Part shown: one piece after another, positions 7,772 to 14,287 of the stretch
Numbering within the stretch: the stretch's first letter is position 1
Layout: every line of letters starts with the position of its first letter
Source: Chloroflexota bacterium
GTDB taxonomy: Bacteria; Chloroflexota; UBA11872
Direction: 5' to 3'
NCBI GenBank assembly: GCA_026707185.1
Contig: JAPOXI010000071.1
Location: forward strand, 1-20,702
DNA: 20,702 nucleotides
Notes under the pieces: model-generated
Told to the model about the DNA's origin: nothing
The model's input: the letters and a program-made list of their open reading frames with translations, nothing else
Database searches by the model: none
Made by a program: the position numbers and the translations under genes

Positions 7772-8062
7772 CTAGGCGCGAACGCCGAACGGCTGGAGAT
7801 CGCCGGCGGGCGGCGACCACCTCACGGTAACGGATTCGACGCGTGCGAGCGGTGGTCCAGCCTGCAACTCCTGAACGAGTACGTCCAGCGCCGGGCGCGA
7901 ACCCTCGGCGATCACTTCCACGCGGCGGCCGTCGGGCAGGTTGCGGACATGGCCGCAAATCTCGAGGCGGCGGCCGACGCGCGCTGCGAAGAATCGGAAT
8001 CCCACACCCTGCACCCGGCCGCGGACGGTGGCGTGCAGGCGCTGCGGGCATTCGGGCTTCAC
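7772..8062 (-). CDS. acyP: Acylphosphatase
   Basis: A small enzyme that hydrolyses carboxyl-phosphate bonds. The 96-residue protein has the signature RLHATVRGRVQGVGFRFF, holding the phosphate-binding loop GRVQGVGFR with its catalytic Arg, and then HVRNLPDGRRVEVIAEG, which contains the catalytic Asn of the GxVRNxxDG motif. The end PLARVESVTVRW is also typical. The frame is open much further into ruvB, but GTG at 8062, one base after the ruvB stop, gives the family length of about 90-96. It sits between ruvB and the FecR-like gene in the same operon. A natural source of its substrate could be acyl-phosphate used by PlsY, but this is inference. Confidence 0.92.
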   Translation of the reverse strand: MKPECPQRLHATVRGRVQGVGFRFFAARVGRRLEICGHVRNLPDGRRVEVIAEGSRPALDVLVQELQAGPPLARVESVTVRWSPPAGDLQPFGVRA

Positions 8063-8063
8063 G

Positions 8064-9098
8064 TCAGAGGAGCGCGGCCTGTTCGGGCGCGGCGCGGGGC
8101 GGTTCGCGGTTGAGGTGTTCGTAGGCCAGGCGGGTAACGACGCGGCCACGCGGCGTACGCGCGATGAAGCCGCCCTGGAGCAGGAAGGGTTCGTAGTAGG
8201 ACTCGAGGGTGGGGACATCTTCGGCCAGCGTGGCGGCGAGGGCCTGGAGCCCGGCAGGACCGCCATTGAACGAGTCCATGAGGGTCGTAAGGATGCGGCG
8301 ATCCATGGCGTCAAGGCCTTGCTGGTCGACGTCCATCTCGGCAAGGGCGTCATCGGCCACGGCGTCGGTGATGGTGCCGTCGGCCTCGACTTCGGCAAAG
8401 TCACGGACGCGGCGGAGGAGGCGGTTGCAGACACGGGCCGTACCTCGCGAGCGTTGGGCAATGGCCAGGGCGCCGGCATCGGTGATGGTGACGCCGAGGA
8501 TGTCGGCGGAGCGCCGGACGATGCGGGCGCACTCCCGCGCGCTATAGAACTCCAGACGGTGAACGGAGCCGAAGCGGTCACGAAGGGCCGAGGTCAGGGA
8601 GCCTGCGCTGGTGGTGGCGCCGATGACGGTGAAGTGCGGTAGCGCCAGGCGATAGGTTCTGGCGCTGGCCTTGCCGGCGCCGACGACGATGTCCAGAGCG
8701 AAGTCTTCCATGGCGGGATAGAGGATTTCCTCGACGGTCTTTCCGAGGCGGTGGATTTCGTCGATGAAAAGGACCTCGGCCGCATCGAGGCTGCTGAGGG
8801 TGGAGGCGAGGTCGCCGGGTCGTTCGAGGGCGGGTCCGGAGGTCACGCGAAGGCGTCCTCCCATTTCGTTCGCCACGATGTGGGCGAGGGTGGTTTTCCC
8901 GAGACCGGGGGGGCCACCGAGGAGGATGTGATCGACGGGTTCGCCGCGCTGCTTGGCCGCCCGAATCATGAGCCGGAGCGCACGCTTGATGCTCTCCTGA
9001 CCGATGAACTCGTCGTCGGAGAGGTCGCGAGGACGGAGGGCGCGGTCCAGCGGCTGGTCGCCGGCGGCGGACTCGACCGCGACGACACGCTCGGTCAT
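8064..9098 (-). CDS. ruvB: Holliday junction branch migration ATPase RuvB
   Basis: The hexameric AAA+ motor that drives branch migration on RuvA-bound Holliday junctions. Seen in order: [14 protein letters not shown], Walker [11 protein letters not shown] (61-70), LASTLSSL, Walker B FIDEIHRL (about 111-118), [18 protein letters not shown] with sensor 1 and the trans-acting arginine region (160-177), [20 protein letters not shown] (sensor 2) and the winged-helix end with [16 protein letters not shown] and [13 protein letters not shown]. The 344 residues match the family. The ATG overlaps the ruvA stop as ATGA. All three ruv genes are adjacent in the order C-A-B. Confidence 0.98.
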   Translation of the reverse strand: MTERVVAVESAAGDQPLDRALRPRDLSDDEFIGQESIKRALRLMIRAAKQRGEPVDHILLGGPPGLGKTTLAHIVANEMGGRLRVTSGPALERPGDLASTLSSLDAAEVLFIDEIHRLGKTVEEILYPAMEDFALDIVVGAGKASARTYRLALPHFTVIGATTSAGSLTSALRDRFGSVHRLEFYSARECARIVRRSADILGVTITDAGALAIAQRSRGTARVCNRLLRRVRDFAEVEADGTITDAVADDALAEMDVDQQGLDAMDRRILTTLMDSFNGGPAGLQALAATLAEDVPTLESYYEPFLLQGGFIARTPRGRVVTRLAYEHLNREPPRAAPEQAALL

Positions 9099-9685
9099 GC
9101 GGGCCGGCCCCGGGAGCCAAGGTCGCGCAAGGCACTGGCGATGCGGGCTTCGACGGACAGGGCTTCTCCGATAGTCTGGTTAAGAGCGATGGTGGCTTCG
9201 GTTCTGGTGTAGCCGAGGCCGAGGAGCGCTTCCAGAACTTCCCGGGAGTTTTCGTCGTCCGCCGTCTCGGCCGGGGGTTTGTCCTCGGGGACGAGCTTGC
9301 CGCGGAGTTCGAGGATGATGCGGTTGGCGGTTCGGGCGCCGATGCCGGAGACAGCCTGGAACGGCTTGGGGTCTTCCTGGTCGAGAGCCTCGTAGATGCG
9401 ACTGGCCGGATGGGTGGAAAGGACACGGACCGCCATACGCGGTCCGACGCCGTTGACGTTGATGAGCGCCTTGAAGACGCGCAGTTCCTCTGGGGTCTCG
9501 AATCCGGTGAGGAGCGCACCGTCAGAGGCCACGTGGAGGGAGGTGTAGAGGTGGACGCTGGCGCCGGGGTCGGTCAACGCCCGATCCGGGACGATGACCT
9601 CGAGTCCGATGCCGGTGCCCTCGGCCAGGACGACCAGGCTCTCCTCGCGACGCTCGGTGACCTTGCCGTGCAGCTCGGCAATCAC
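9095..9685 (-). CDS. ruvA: Holliday junction-binding protein RuvA
   Basis: Tetrameric junction-binding subunit of the RuvAB complex. The N-terminal OB fold starts MIAELHGKV and includes [19 protein letters not shown]; two helix-hairpin-helix motifs follow, as [17 protein letters not shown] and [20 protein letters not shown]. After an acidic linker (about 132-148) comes the C-terminal three-helix domain that binds RuvB, with [19 protein letters not shown]. The 196 residues are typical. GTG at 9685 overlaps the ruvC stop as GTGA, and the end overlaps ruvB as ATGA. Confidence 0.97.
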   Translation of the reverse strand: MIAELHGKVTERREESLVVLAEGTGIGLEVIVPDRALTDPGASVHLYTSLHVASDGALLTGFETPEELRVFKALINVNGVGPRMAVRVLSTHPASRIYEALDQEDPKPFQAVSGIGARTANRIILELRGKLVPEDKPPAETADDENSREVLEALLGLGYTRTEATIALNQTIGEALSVEARIASALRDLGSRGRPA

Positions 9686-10182
9686 CGGACGCCGACTTCG
9701 CGTTCCAGGGCGCGGGACTCGTACGAGTTGATGTGGCAGATGGCGACGGCGAGGGCGTCGGCGGCGTGGTCAGGTCGGGGCGGGCGTTGCAAGTCGAGGA
9801 AGCGACGGACCATCTCCTGAACGCTGTCCTTGTCAGCACCGCCATAGCCGGTGACGGCGAGCTTGATCTCGGGCGGAGCGTATTCCTCGACCGGAACGCC
9901 GTGGTCGGCGGCGACCAAATGGGCAATGCCGATGGCGTGCGAGACGTCCACCGCGGAGGTGAGGCGACGCGCATAGCCGAGACGCTCGATGGCGACGTCG
10001 GTAACGGCATGGCGCTCGAAGAGCCGCTGCAGGCCGTCGCGGATTCGTGCCAGGCGGGACCCCAACGGCTGGCCGGCAGGCGTCGTCAGACAGCCGTGGG
10101 TGACGTGGTGCGTATTGCGGTCGCCTTCCACCAGACCAAAGCCAAAGCGGGCGGTGCCGGGGTCAATGCCGAGCGTCAGCAC
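9682..10182 (-). CDS. ruvC: Crossover junction endodeoxyribonuclease RuvC
   Basis: Resolves Holliday junctions by paired nicking. The RNase H-like fold shows LGIDPGTARFGFG with Asp7, the second acidic residue in AIERLGYARR at Glu66, and DHAADALAVAICH near the end with Asp138 and Asp142, giving the four expected acidic positions. Length is 166 residues. The start is GTG at 10182 with GAGG about nine bases upstream. It is separated by 98 bases from yebC, which is the usual neighbour in many bacteria. Confidence 0.97.
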   Translation of the reverse strand: MLTLGIDPGTARFGFGLVEGDRNTHHVTHGCLTTPAGQPLGSRLARIRDGLQRLFERHAVTDVAIERLGYARRLTSAVDVSHAIGIAHLVAADHGVPVEEYAPPEIKLAVTGYGGADKDSVQEMVRRFLDLQRPPRPDHAADALAVAICHINSYESRALEREVGVR

Positions 10183-10280
10183 AGGTAACGTCCTCTCGCC
10201 GGGCCAGCCGCAGCGCAGCCCGGCATTCGTGTCCTCGGCTCTGGTCTGGTAGCGGTACGGGGGAGGTCAACCGGCCAGGC

Positions 10281-11033
10281 TCAGGCACCAATTTGCTCAA
10301 GCAGGGTATCGCTGAGTTCCAGGTTGGTGTGGACGCGGCGGACATCGTCCAAATCCTCGATGGAATCGATCATGGCCAGCACGCGAGCGGCTCGATCATC
10401 CCCCAGCGTCATCGGCGTGGTGGGCGACTTGGTGAGTTCGGCCGAGGTGATTTCGGCGCCTTCGGCAGCCAGTTCGGTCTTGACCCGAGCCAGATCGGTT
10501 GCCTCGGTATAGACGAAGACCGATTCGTCGGTGTGTTCGACATCGATGGCGCCAAGGTCGATCGCGGCGAGTTCAAGGTCTTCGGGGTCGTGGCCGTCGA
10601 GACGGATTTCGATGGCTCCACGCGTCTCGAACTGCCAGGCGACCGCGCCGCTGGCCGCCAAGGTGCCACCGAGCCTGTTCAGGGCGTTGCGTACCTCGGC
10701 GACGGAGCGGTTGCGATTGTCAGTGACGACTTCGATCAGCAGCCCGGCGCCATCCACGGCGTACCCCTCGTACAGCAGTTCCTCGAGCTGTCCGCCATCC
10801 GACCCACCGCCGACGCCGCGCTGAATGGCCCGCGCGATGTTGTGCTTGGGCATGTTGGCGGCCTTGGCCTTGGCAATGGCCTGCTCAAGACGGAAGTTGC
10901 CGCCTGGGTCCGGGCCGCCCTGCTGAGCGGCAATGGTGAGATCGCGCCCCAGCTTGGTGAATAGCTGGCCGCGCTTGGCATCGGTGACGGCCTTCTGGCG
11001 CTTGATCTGCGCCCACTTGGAATGGCCGGCCAT
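10281..11033 (-). CDS. yebC: YebC/PmpR family regulator (TACO1 family)
   Basis: A widespread cytoplasmic protein first described as a transcription regulator and also linked to translation of proline-rich stretches. It starts with the family signature MAGHSKWAQIKRQKAVTDAK and continues with GGNFRLEQAIAKAKAANMPK, NIARAIQRGVGG, EELLYEGYAVDGAGLLIEVV, TDNRNRSVAEVR and GGTLAASGAVAWQFETRG. The end has IDSIEDLDDVRRVHTNLEL. The frame is open seven codons further, but ATG at 11033 begins exactly at the family start and gives 250 residues. It precedes ruvC in the same direction. Confidence 0.96.
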   Translation of the reverse strand: MAGHSKWAQIKRQKAVTDAKRGQLFTKLGRDLTIAAQQGGPDPGGNFRLEQAIAKAKAANMPKHNIARAIQRGVGGGSDGGQLEELLYEGYAVDGAGLLIEVVTDNRNRSVAEVRNALNRLGGTLAASGAVAWQFETRGAIEIRLDGHDPEDLELAAIDLGAIDVEHTDESVFVYTEATDLARVKTELAAEGAEITSAELTKSPTTPMTLGDDRAARVLAMIDSIEDLDDVRRVHTNLELSDTLLEQIGA

Positions 11034-11068
11034 CAGGTTCGGGACATCGTGCACATACCTGTTTCGCG

Positions 11069-11074
11069 AGTATA
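11069..11074 (-). promoter_or_regulatory. Candidate -10 element upstream of yebC
   Basis: On the minus strand the hexamer TATACT lies 35-40 bases before the yebC ATG, a sensible distance for a promoter of the leftward cluster. No convincing -35 is visible, so this is tentative. Confidence 0.3.
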
Positions 11075-11435
11075 GGACAGGGCGCTGGAACGGCTGCTTC
11101 CGGCGATAGTTCGACGCAGGGGTCGGCTCTCTGGGTGGAGGTCGAGGGCGAGACGGACACCTCGCCGATACGACGGATGCGCCGACTGGAATTCGAAAGG
11201 CGCCTTGCGGATGTTATGGAGGTCAACCATCTGCGCCGCACACAGGCGTCGTTGCCGCCGCGTTCCGGACATGCACTGGTGATGGTCTGGAAGTGGCCGG
11301 GCCGTGGCGCCAGGACGACGACCGCGGACCTCTTCGCCCACGCCCTGCCGCCCTCCCAGCGGCCGGCGGCGCAGGATCTGGACGTCTACCTGACGGGACC
11401 TGAGGATGACACCGGGATGACTCAGGCACCGACCG
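11075..11435. other. Accessory stretch with no supportable intact gene
   Basis: Several overlapping reading frames exist on both strands, none with a recognisable motif. The most protein-like is plus-strand frame 11135-11530, which opens with acidic and basic segments such as VEVEGETDTSPIRRMRRL and LEFERRLADVMEVNHL but turns into Pro/Arg/Ala-rich text after about residue 60. That change suggests a broken frame rather than a working gene. It may be the first part of the decayed material that follows. Confidence 0.4.
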
Positions 11436-11478
11436 GCTTCCAATCCACCGAGTGTGTGGTGGCCGGTGGATTGGAAGC
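11436..11478. repeat. Perfect 15-bp inverted repeat with 13-base loop
   Basis: GCTTCCAATCCACCG (11436-11450) is exactly complementary to CGGTGGATTGGAAGC (11464-11478). There is no T-run on either side, so it is not a standard intrinsic terminator. It lies inside the decayed island. Confidence 0.85.
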
Positions 11479-11526
11479 GGAGCTTCGGTTGCTACGAGTA
11501 GGGCGATGTGTGGCTCACGCGAGCCC

Positions 11527-11800
11527 GTGAGGCGGGTCATTTTCTGTGTCGCCGACGCGAATCCTCATGGTGCGTATGCAGTGGCGTCATGCGTCGACCG
11601 CGCCGGACAGGTATTCCTGGACGATCCAGCGACGATGGAAGCGTTTCGGGCGCGGCCCGGTTGGATCCAGATGACGGTAGCCCCTGATCGGAAGCTCGGC
11701 TGGATGTACTGACTACGAACTTGCCAGATATCTGCCAATAGCGGGACCTCCAACGCGACTGGGGCTGCCAAACAGCCAAGGGGCCCGACGGTCGGCTTAA
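11527..11800 (+). pseudogene. Unrecognised ORF broken by a one-base insertion
   Basis: From GTG at 11527 the frame reads a plausible compact protein, with VIFCVADANPHGAYAVASC, then GQVFLDDPATMEAFRARPG and WIQMTVAPDRKLGWMY, and stops at TGA 11710-11712. If one T near 11710 is treated as an insertion, the next frame continues without break as DYELARYLPIAGPPTRLGLP to TAA at 11798, giving about 90 residues. The smooth join and sensible composition on both sides argue for a real gene with a frameshift. I do not recognise the family. It may be a separate gene or the front of the glycosidase-like pseudogene that follows. Confidence 0.45.
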
Positions 11801-11849
11801 AGCGTCGAGGCCGGTCGCAAGTCTGGGGCACCGCCTGCGTGCACGCGTG

Positions 11850-12705
11850 GGCTCTTACACCAACGCTGCCTTTAGGAGCCACGTCCCGGTCCCGGCGGGC
11901 GCTACGGATTTGCCTGAGCTCTCGCACGTACCGCGAATCTGAGTATTCCGGGCTACTTGGACCAACCGTTCGCCGCTGCGATCGTCTGAGGAGGCATCTG
12001 CGTGGACGAGGATCCAGAGGACATGGACATCTACACCCCTCCGTCGTCTAATACCCGGGAGCCGAGGACGTGTATCTCGCGACGATGTCCATGTCCCACC
12101 ACCTGACCGTGGACGAAGAGCAGGACGTGGATCCCACACGGAATGACGGGCTGAGGGACATTCAGTTGGCGGTAAGCCGGGACGGCGTGACCTGGACTCG
12201 CCCCGACCGACGCCCGTGTGTCGGCCTAGACGTTGAAGGCCCCGACCAGCGAGTGGTCGACGCGGCCCAGGGCCTGGTATGACGAGACGATCGGGTCCTC
12301 CAGTACCACACCGCATTTGACCACTCACACGGACACTGGCCCGCCAACAACCCAGGCAGCGTGATCCGGTGGACGGAACAGCGCCTTGACGGGTTTGTGG
12401 CAGCCGAGTTTCCGTACACCGGCGGCGAGCTTGTGACACTACCACTGACATTCACGGGGGATCGGCTGGAACTGAACGTGGATGCATCAGCGTCTGGCGC
12501 GGGCCGAGTCGAACTCCAGGACGCACAGGGACGGCCGGTCCCCGGTCATTCACTCGCCGACAGTGATCGAGTGCTCGGCAACCATCTGCGCCACACGGTC
12601 ACGTGCGGAAGGAACTCCGACCTGGGCGTACCGCGGGAGACGCCCGTGCGTGTTCGGTTCGCGATGCGCGCCGCCAGGCTCTTCGCGTTTCGGTTCGCCA
12701 CCTGA
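11850..12705 (+). pseudogene. Degraded glycosidase-like protein (GH43/GH32 beta-propeller type)
   Basis: The coding signal moves through all three frames. Frame 11850 reads GSYTNAAFRSHVPVPAGAT, hits TGA at 11940, then ATWTNRSPLR; another frame from 12005 reads DEDPEDMDIYTP; the third, from 12052 to the TGA at 12703, reads YPGAEDVYLATMSMSHH, DIQLAVSRDGVTWTRPDRRP, HSHGHWPANNPGSVIR, EFPYTGGELVTLPLTFTGDR and VRVRFAMRAARLFAFRFA, with stops TAA 12049 and TGA 12280. Repeated VSRDGVTWTRP-type segments and the beta-rich end resemble five-bladed propeller glycosidases with a C-terminal sandwich. The family call is from memory of such proteins and is moderate; that the gene is broken by at least two frameshifts and three stops is well supported. 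Confidence 0.7.
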
Positions 12706-12911
12706 GCCCCGGCCGGGACCTGGGTGTCGAGGACGCTGTGGTCGGGACGCCCTGTCCTGACTGCCGCGAGCCACGGACACTGAGCCTCGGCGGCAGGCAG
12801 ACATGGTCGACCGCGGCGACGCGGATAACCGAATCCTGGTTTGGGTGGTCGAGGCCTGGGCCGACGGCCTGGTAACCGGCGACCGGTGTCATCTCCTGCT
12901 GTTTGGGGGTG
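12706..12911. other. Gap between the glycosidase-like pseudogene and the toxin remnant
   Basis: A 50-codon plus-strand frame at 12803-12955 reads in part DNRILVWVVEAWADGLVTGD and HLLLFGG, which looks protein-like, but it has no visible ribosome site or known motif and overlaps the toxin remnant on the other strand. It could be one more decayed fragment. Nothing else is supported here. Confidence 0.3.
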
Positions 12912-13181
12912 CTAAGGAGACAATCGGCAGACAGCGCGTGGATGCAAGAATCTGACGAGCACGAGCGAGTCTTTTTCGAGCGCGCGGCCGAGTCGATAGT
13001 CTCCAATCCCGATTCGCTCGTAGTGCCCCGATCCTGATCTAACTCTGGCGGCACGGGTGATCTCGGCAATTGTTGAGGCCGACTTCGATTCTTCGATCAG
13101 TCGCTCGACTCTGCGGCGCATCTGCACGCTGCGCAGCAGGCGCAGGTCGCGACTTAAGGCGGCCGCCTATTCATCCTCCAT
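12912..13181 (-). pseudogene. RelE-type toxin (mRNA interferase/ParE superfamily) with broken start
   Basis: The frame ending at the TAG 12912-12914 reads SRDLRLLRS, then RRRVERLIEESKSASTIAEI, HYERIGIGDYRLGRALE and SLVLVRFLHPRAVCRLSP. This follows RelE-superfamily toxins closely, in which the beta-strand motif YRIRIGDYRIG and a late VLRVxHRxxIYR are typical. Eighty-four residues are present, near full length. However, the frame is cut by TAG at 13167-13169 four codons after an in-frame ATG at 13181, and the other ATG that overlaps the antitoxin stop is out of frame. GTG at 13127 could start a 71-residue truncated form. The Tyr of the usual IYR end is also changed. It lies directly downstream of a small antitoxin-like ORF. 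Confidence 0.68.
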
Positions 13182-13314
13182 CTCGCTGCCGCAAGACGGC
13201 TAGTACCTCTTGCTCAGAAACGCGCTGGGTCGTGCGTCCTGCTTTAGTGGCTCGGGTGAGGGTGTCATCCTTCTCCTTGCCCGCATGGACTTGCTCGTCC
13301 ACGGTCACCGGCAC
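13171..13314 (-). CDS. Small antitoxin-like protein upstream of the RelE remnant
   Basis: A 47-residue frame starting at GTG 13314 with AAGGAGGT six bases upstream, one of the strongest ribosome binding sites in the window. It reads VPVTVDEQVHA at the start, a beta-strand-then-helix opening as in ribbon-helix-helix antitoxins, then basic and polar residues (ATKAGRTTQRV) and SEQEVLAVLRQRDGG at the end. Its stop overlaps an ATG (ATGA), the usual coupling in toxin-antitoxin pairs. It is short for an antitoxin (often 60-90 residues) and may be internally deleted. The family call rests on position and size more than on motif. Confidence 0.5.
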   Translation of the reverse strand: MPVTVDEQVHAGKEKDDTLTRATKAGRTTQRVSEQEVLAVLRQRDGG

Positions 13315-13320
13315 GTCGGC

Positions 13321-13328
13321 ACCTCCTT
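13321..13328 (-). promoter_or_regulatory. Strong Shine-Dalgarno site for the antitoxin-like ORF
   Basis: AAGGAGGT on the minus strand, six bases before GTG 13314. It decides the start of a gene too short for usual length cut-offs. Confidence 0.6.
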
Positions 13329-13334
13329 CGAGGC

Positions 13335-13508
13335 CTAGCTGTGACTCCCACGAGCCTTGTTGACAAGGACCAGCATCGGCGGTGAGCCATCCAGCGCGGT
13401 GTGGGGCCGGTGTTTACTGTAGGCGGCGTCCCGGGCCGGCAAGGTCTTCGGGCGGCATGGATCGGCAGTTGTTCTCGGAGTGAGTCGTGCATCGACATGG
13501 TCCTGATA
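13335..13508 (-). mobile_element. Stub of an IS481-like (DDE, integrase-core) transposase gene
   Basis: The frame that stops at TAG 13335-13337 ends AAYSKHRPHTALDGSPPM then LVLVNKARGSHS. The YNxxRPHxALxGxxP motif is the well-known C-terminal end of IS481/IS3-type integrase-core transposases. Only about 35 residues fit this end. About 20 codons further upstream the text DARLTPRTTADPC, with MSMHD in a neighbouring frame, resembles the N-terminal start of IS481 transposases, which would mean that almost all of the catalytic core has been deleted. No intact inverted repeats are evident. The stub lies just upstream of the antitoxin-like ORF, and the small membrane protein gene begins about 40 bases to its right. 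Confidence 0.55.
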
Positions 13509-13548
13509 GCATCGCGGGAGGCCACCAGCAGACGTTGGGAGTGGACAC

Positions 13549-14040
13549 TTGGACGGGTCTGACGTGACTCGGTATGCGAGCGTAGCGCTGGCGGCGGTTT
13601 TTTTTGGGGCGATGGTGAGCGGAGTCATCAACCCCTGGGCACGGCCGTGGCCGGGGCGCGAGGCGATGCAGTTACGGACGTCGTTCCGGGCGCGGATCCT
13701 ACTGTTCCGCTGGTATCTGCTGCCGATCCTCGGAGTTTTCCTTGGGGTGAAGCTGCTGCCGGGAACCTGGGCGGCTGACGGCGCCGATGTCGTGTCGCTA
13801 CTGCTGGTTGCGGGGTGGCTGCTGTTTCCGGTTCGGTACCGCTTCACTGACCGAGGGGTCGGTCTGCACACGGGCCGCTTCTGGTTTTGGGAAAGTTTCG
13901 ACGGCTACCGACGCGCGGGTGGCGTGGTGCAACTGCGCAAATCCGACCGTGGCCACGTGTCGCTGTATCTGAACCACGCGCAGCAGCAGGCCATCCTGCC
14001 GCAGCTGCGCCGTCACATATCACAGCGGCGATCCGACTGA
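13549..14040 (+). CDS. Small membrane protein, function unknown
   Basis: A 163-residue protein with two or three membrane segments: VALAAVFFGAMVSGVI (about 10-25), LLFRWYLLPILGVFLGVKLL and VVSLLLVAGWLLFPV. The C-terminal 60 residues, from RYRFTDRGVGLHTGRFWFW to LNHAQQQAILPQLRRHI, look like a small cytoplasmic PH-like or DUF5673-type domain, with the typical order strand, FTDRGV, strand, WESFDGYR. TTG at 13549 is chosen because GGAG lies seven bases upstream; GTG at 13564 is the alternative. The gene carries an 8-T run near its start. It borders the decayed island and faces the protease gene, end to end. I cannot assign a function. Confidence 0.68.
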   Translation: MDGSDVTRYASVALAAVFFGAMVSGVINPWARPWPGREAMQLRTSFRARILLFRWYLLPILGVFLGVKLLPGTWAADGADVVSLLLVAGWLLFPVRYRFTDRGVGLHTGRFWFWESFDGYRRAGGVVQLRKSDRGHVSLYLNHAQQQAILPQLRRHISQRRSD

Positions 14041-14237
14041 CGAACCGCGTTCGGAAACACTAGCCCAGCGCGTCCGCGAGTCGCTCGCCGGAGCGCCGCT
14101 AACTTGCGCCGTCCTGAAGCTGGCCCGATCTGCGGATGACCCCGCCGCTAGGATCCCGACAACGCACGGGGCAGCCAAGCACGGCTTGTACTGAGCTTCC
14201 GGAACACTTCGTCGCACGACGCGAGCCGGCTAGCAGG

Positions 14238-14268
14238 ATGAGAGAATGGCACTTGGTCGTTCTCTCAT
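14238..14268. terminator. Hairpin between the convergent membrane-protein and protease genes
   Basis: ATGAGAGAA (14238-14246) pairs perfectly with TTCTCTCAT (14260-14268) across a 13-base loop. It lies 20 bases beyond the protease stop, where a terminator would be expected, but has no T-run. The rest of the 14041-14287 gap shows nothing I can support. Confidence 0.35.
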
Positions 14269-14287
14269 GGAGCGGACTACGACTGCG

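Noticed and set aside
8578..9519. 313-codon minus-strand frame across ruvB and ruvA
   Set aside because: Out of frame with both, Arg/Pro/Ser-rich, and both true frames are beyond doubt.
10183..10280. GC-rich self-complementary text between yebC and ruvC as a terminator
   Set aside because: The pairing around GGGC and GCCC blocks is imperfect and no T-run follows on the minus strand.
11135..11530. 131-codon plus-strand frame as a working gene
   Set aside because: The first half is protein-like but the second half is not, and it runs through the inverted repeat; kept only as part of the decayed stretch.
13335..13871. 178-codon minus-strand frame as a complete transposase-like gene
   Set aside because: Only its last 35 or so residues look like a transposase; the upstream part is antisense to the membrane protein gene, which has a ribosome site and membrane segments.
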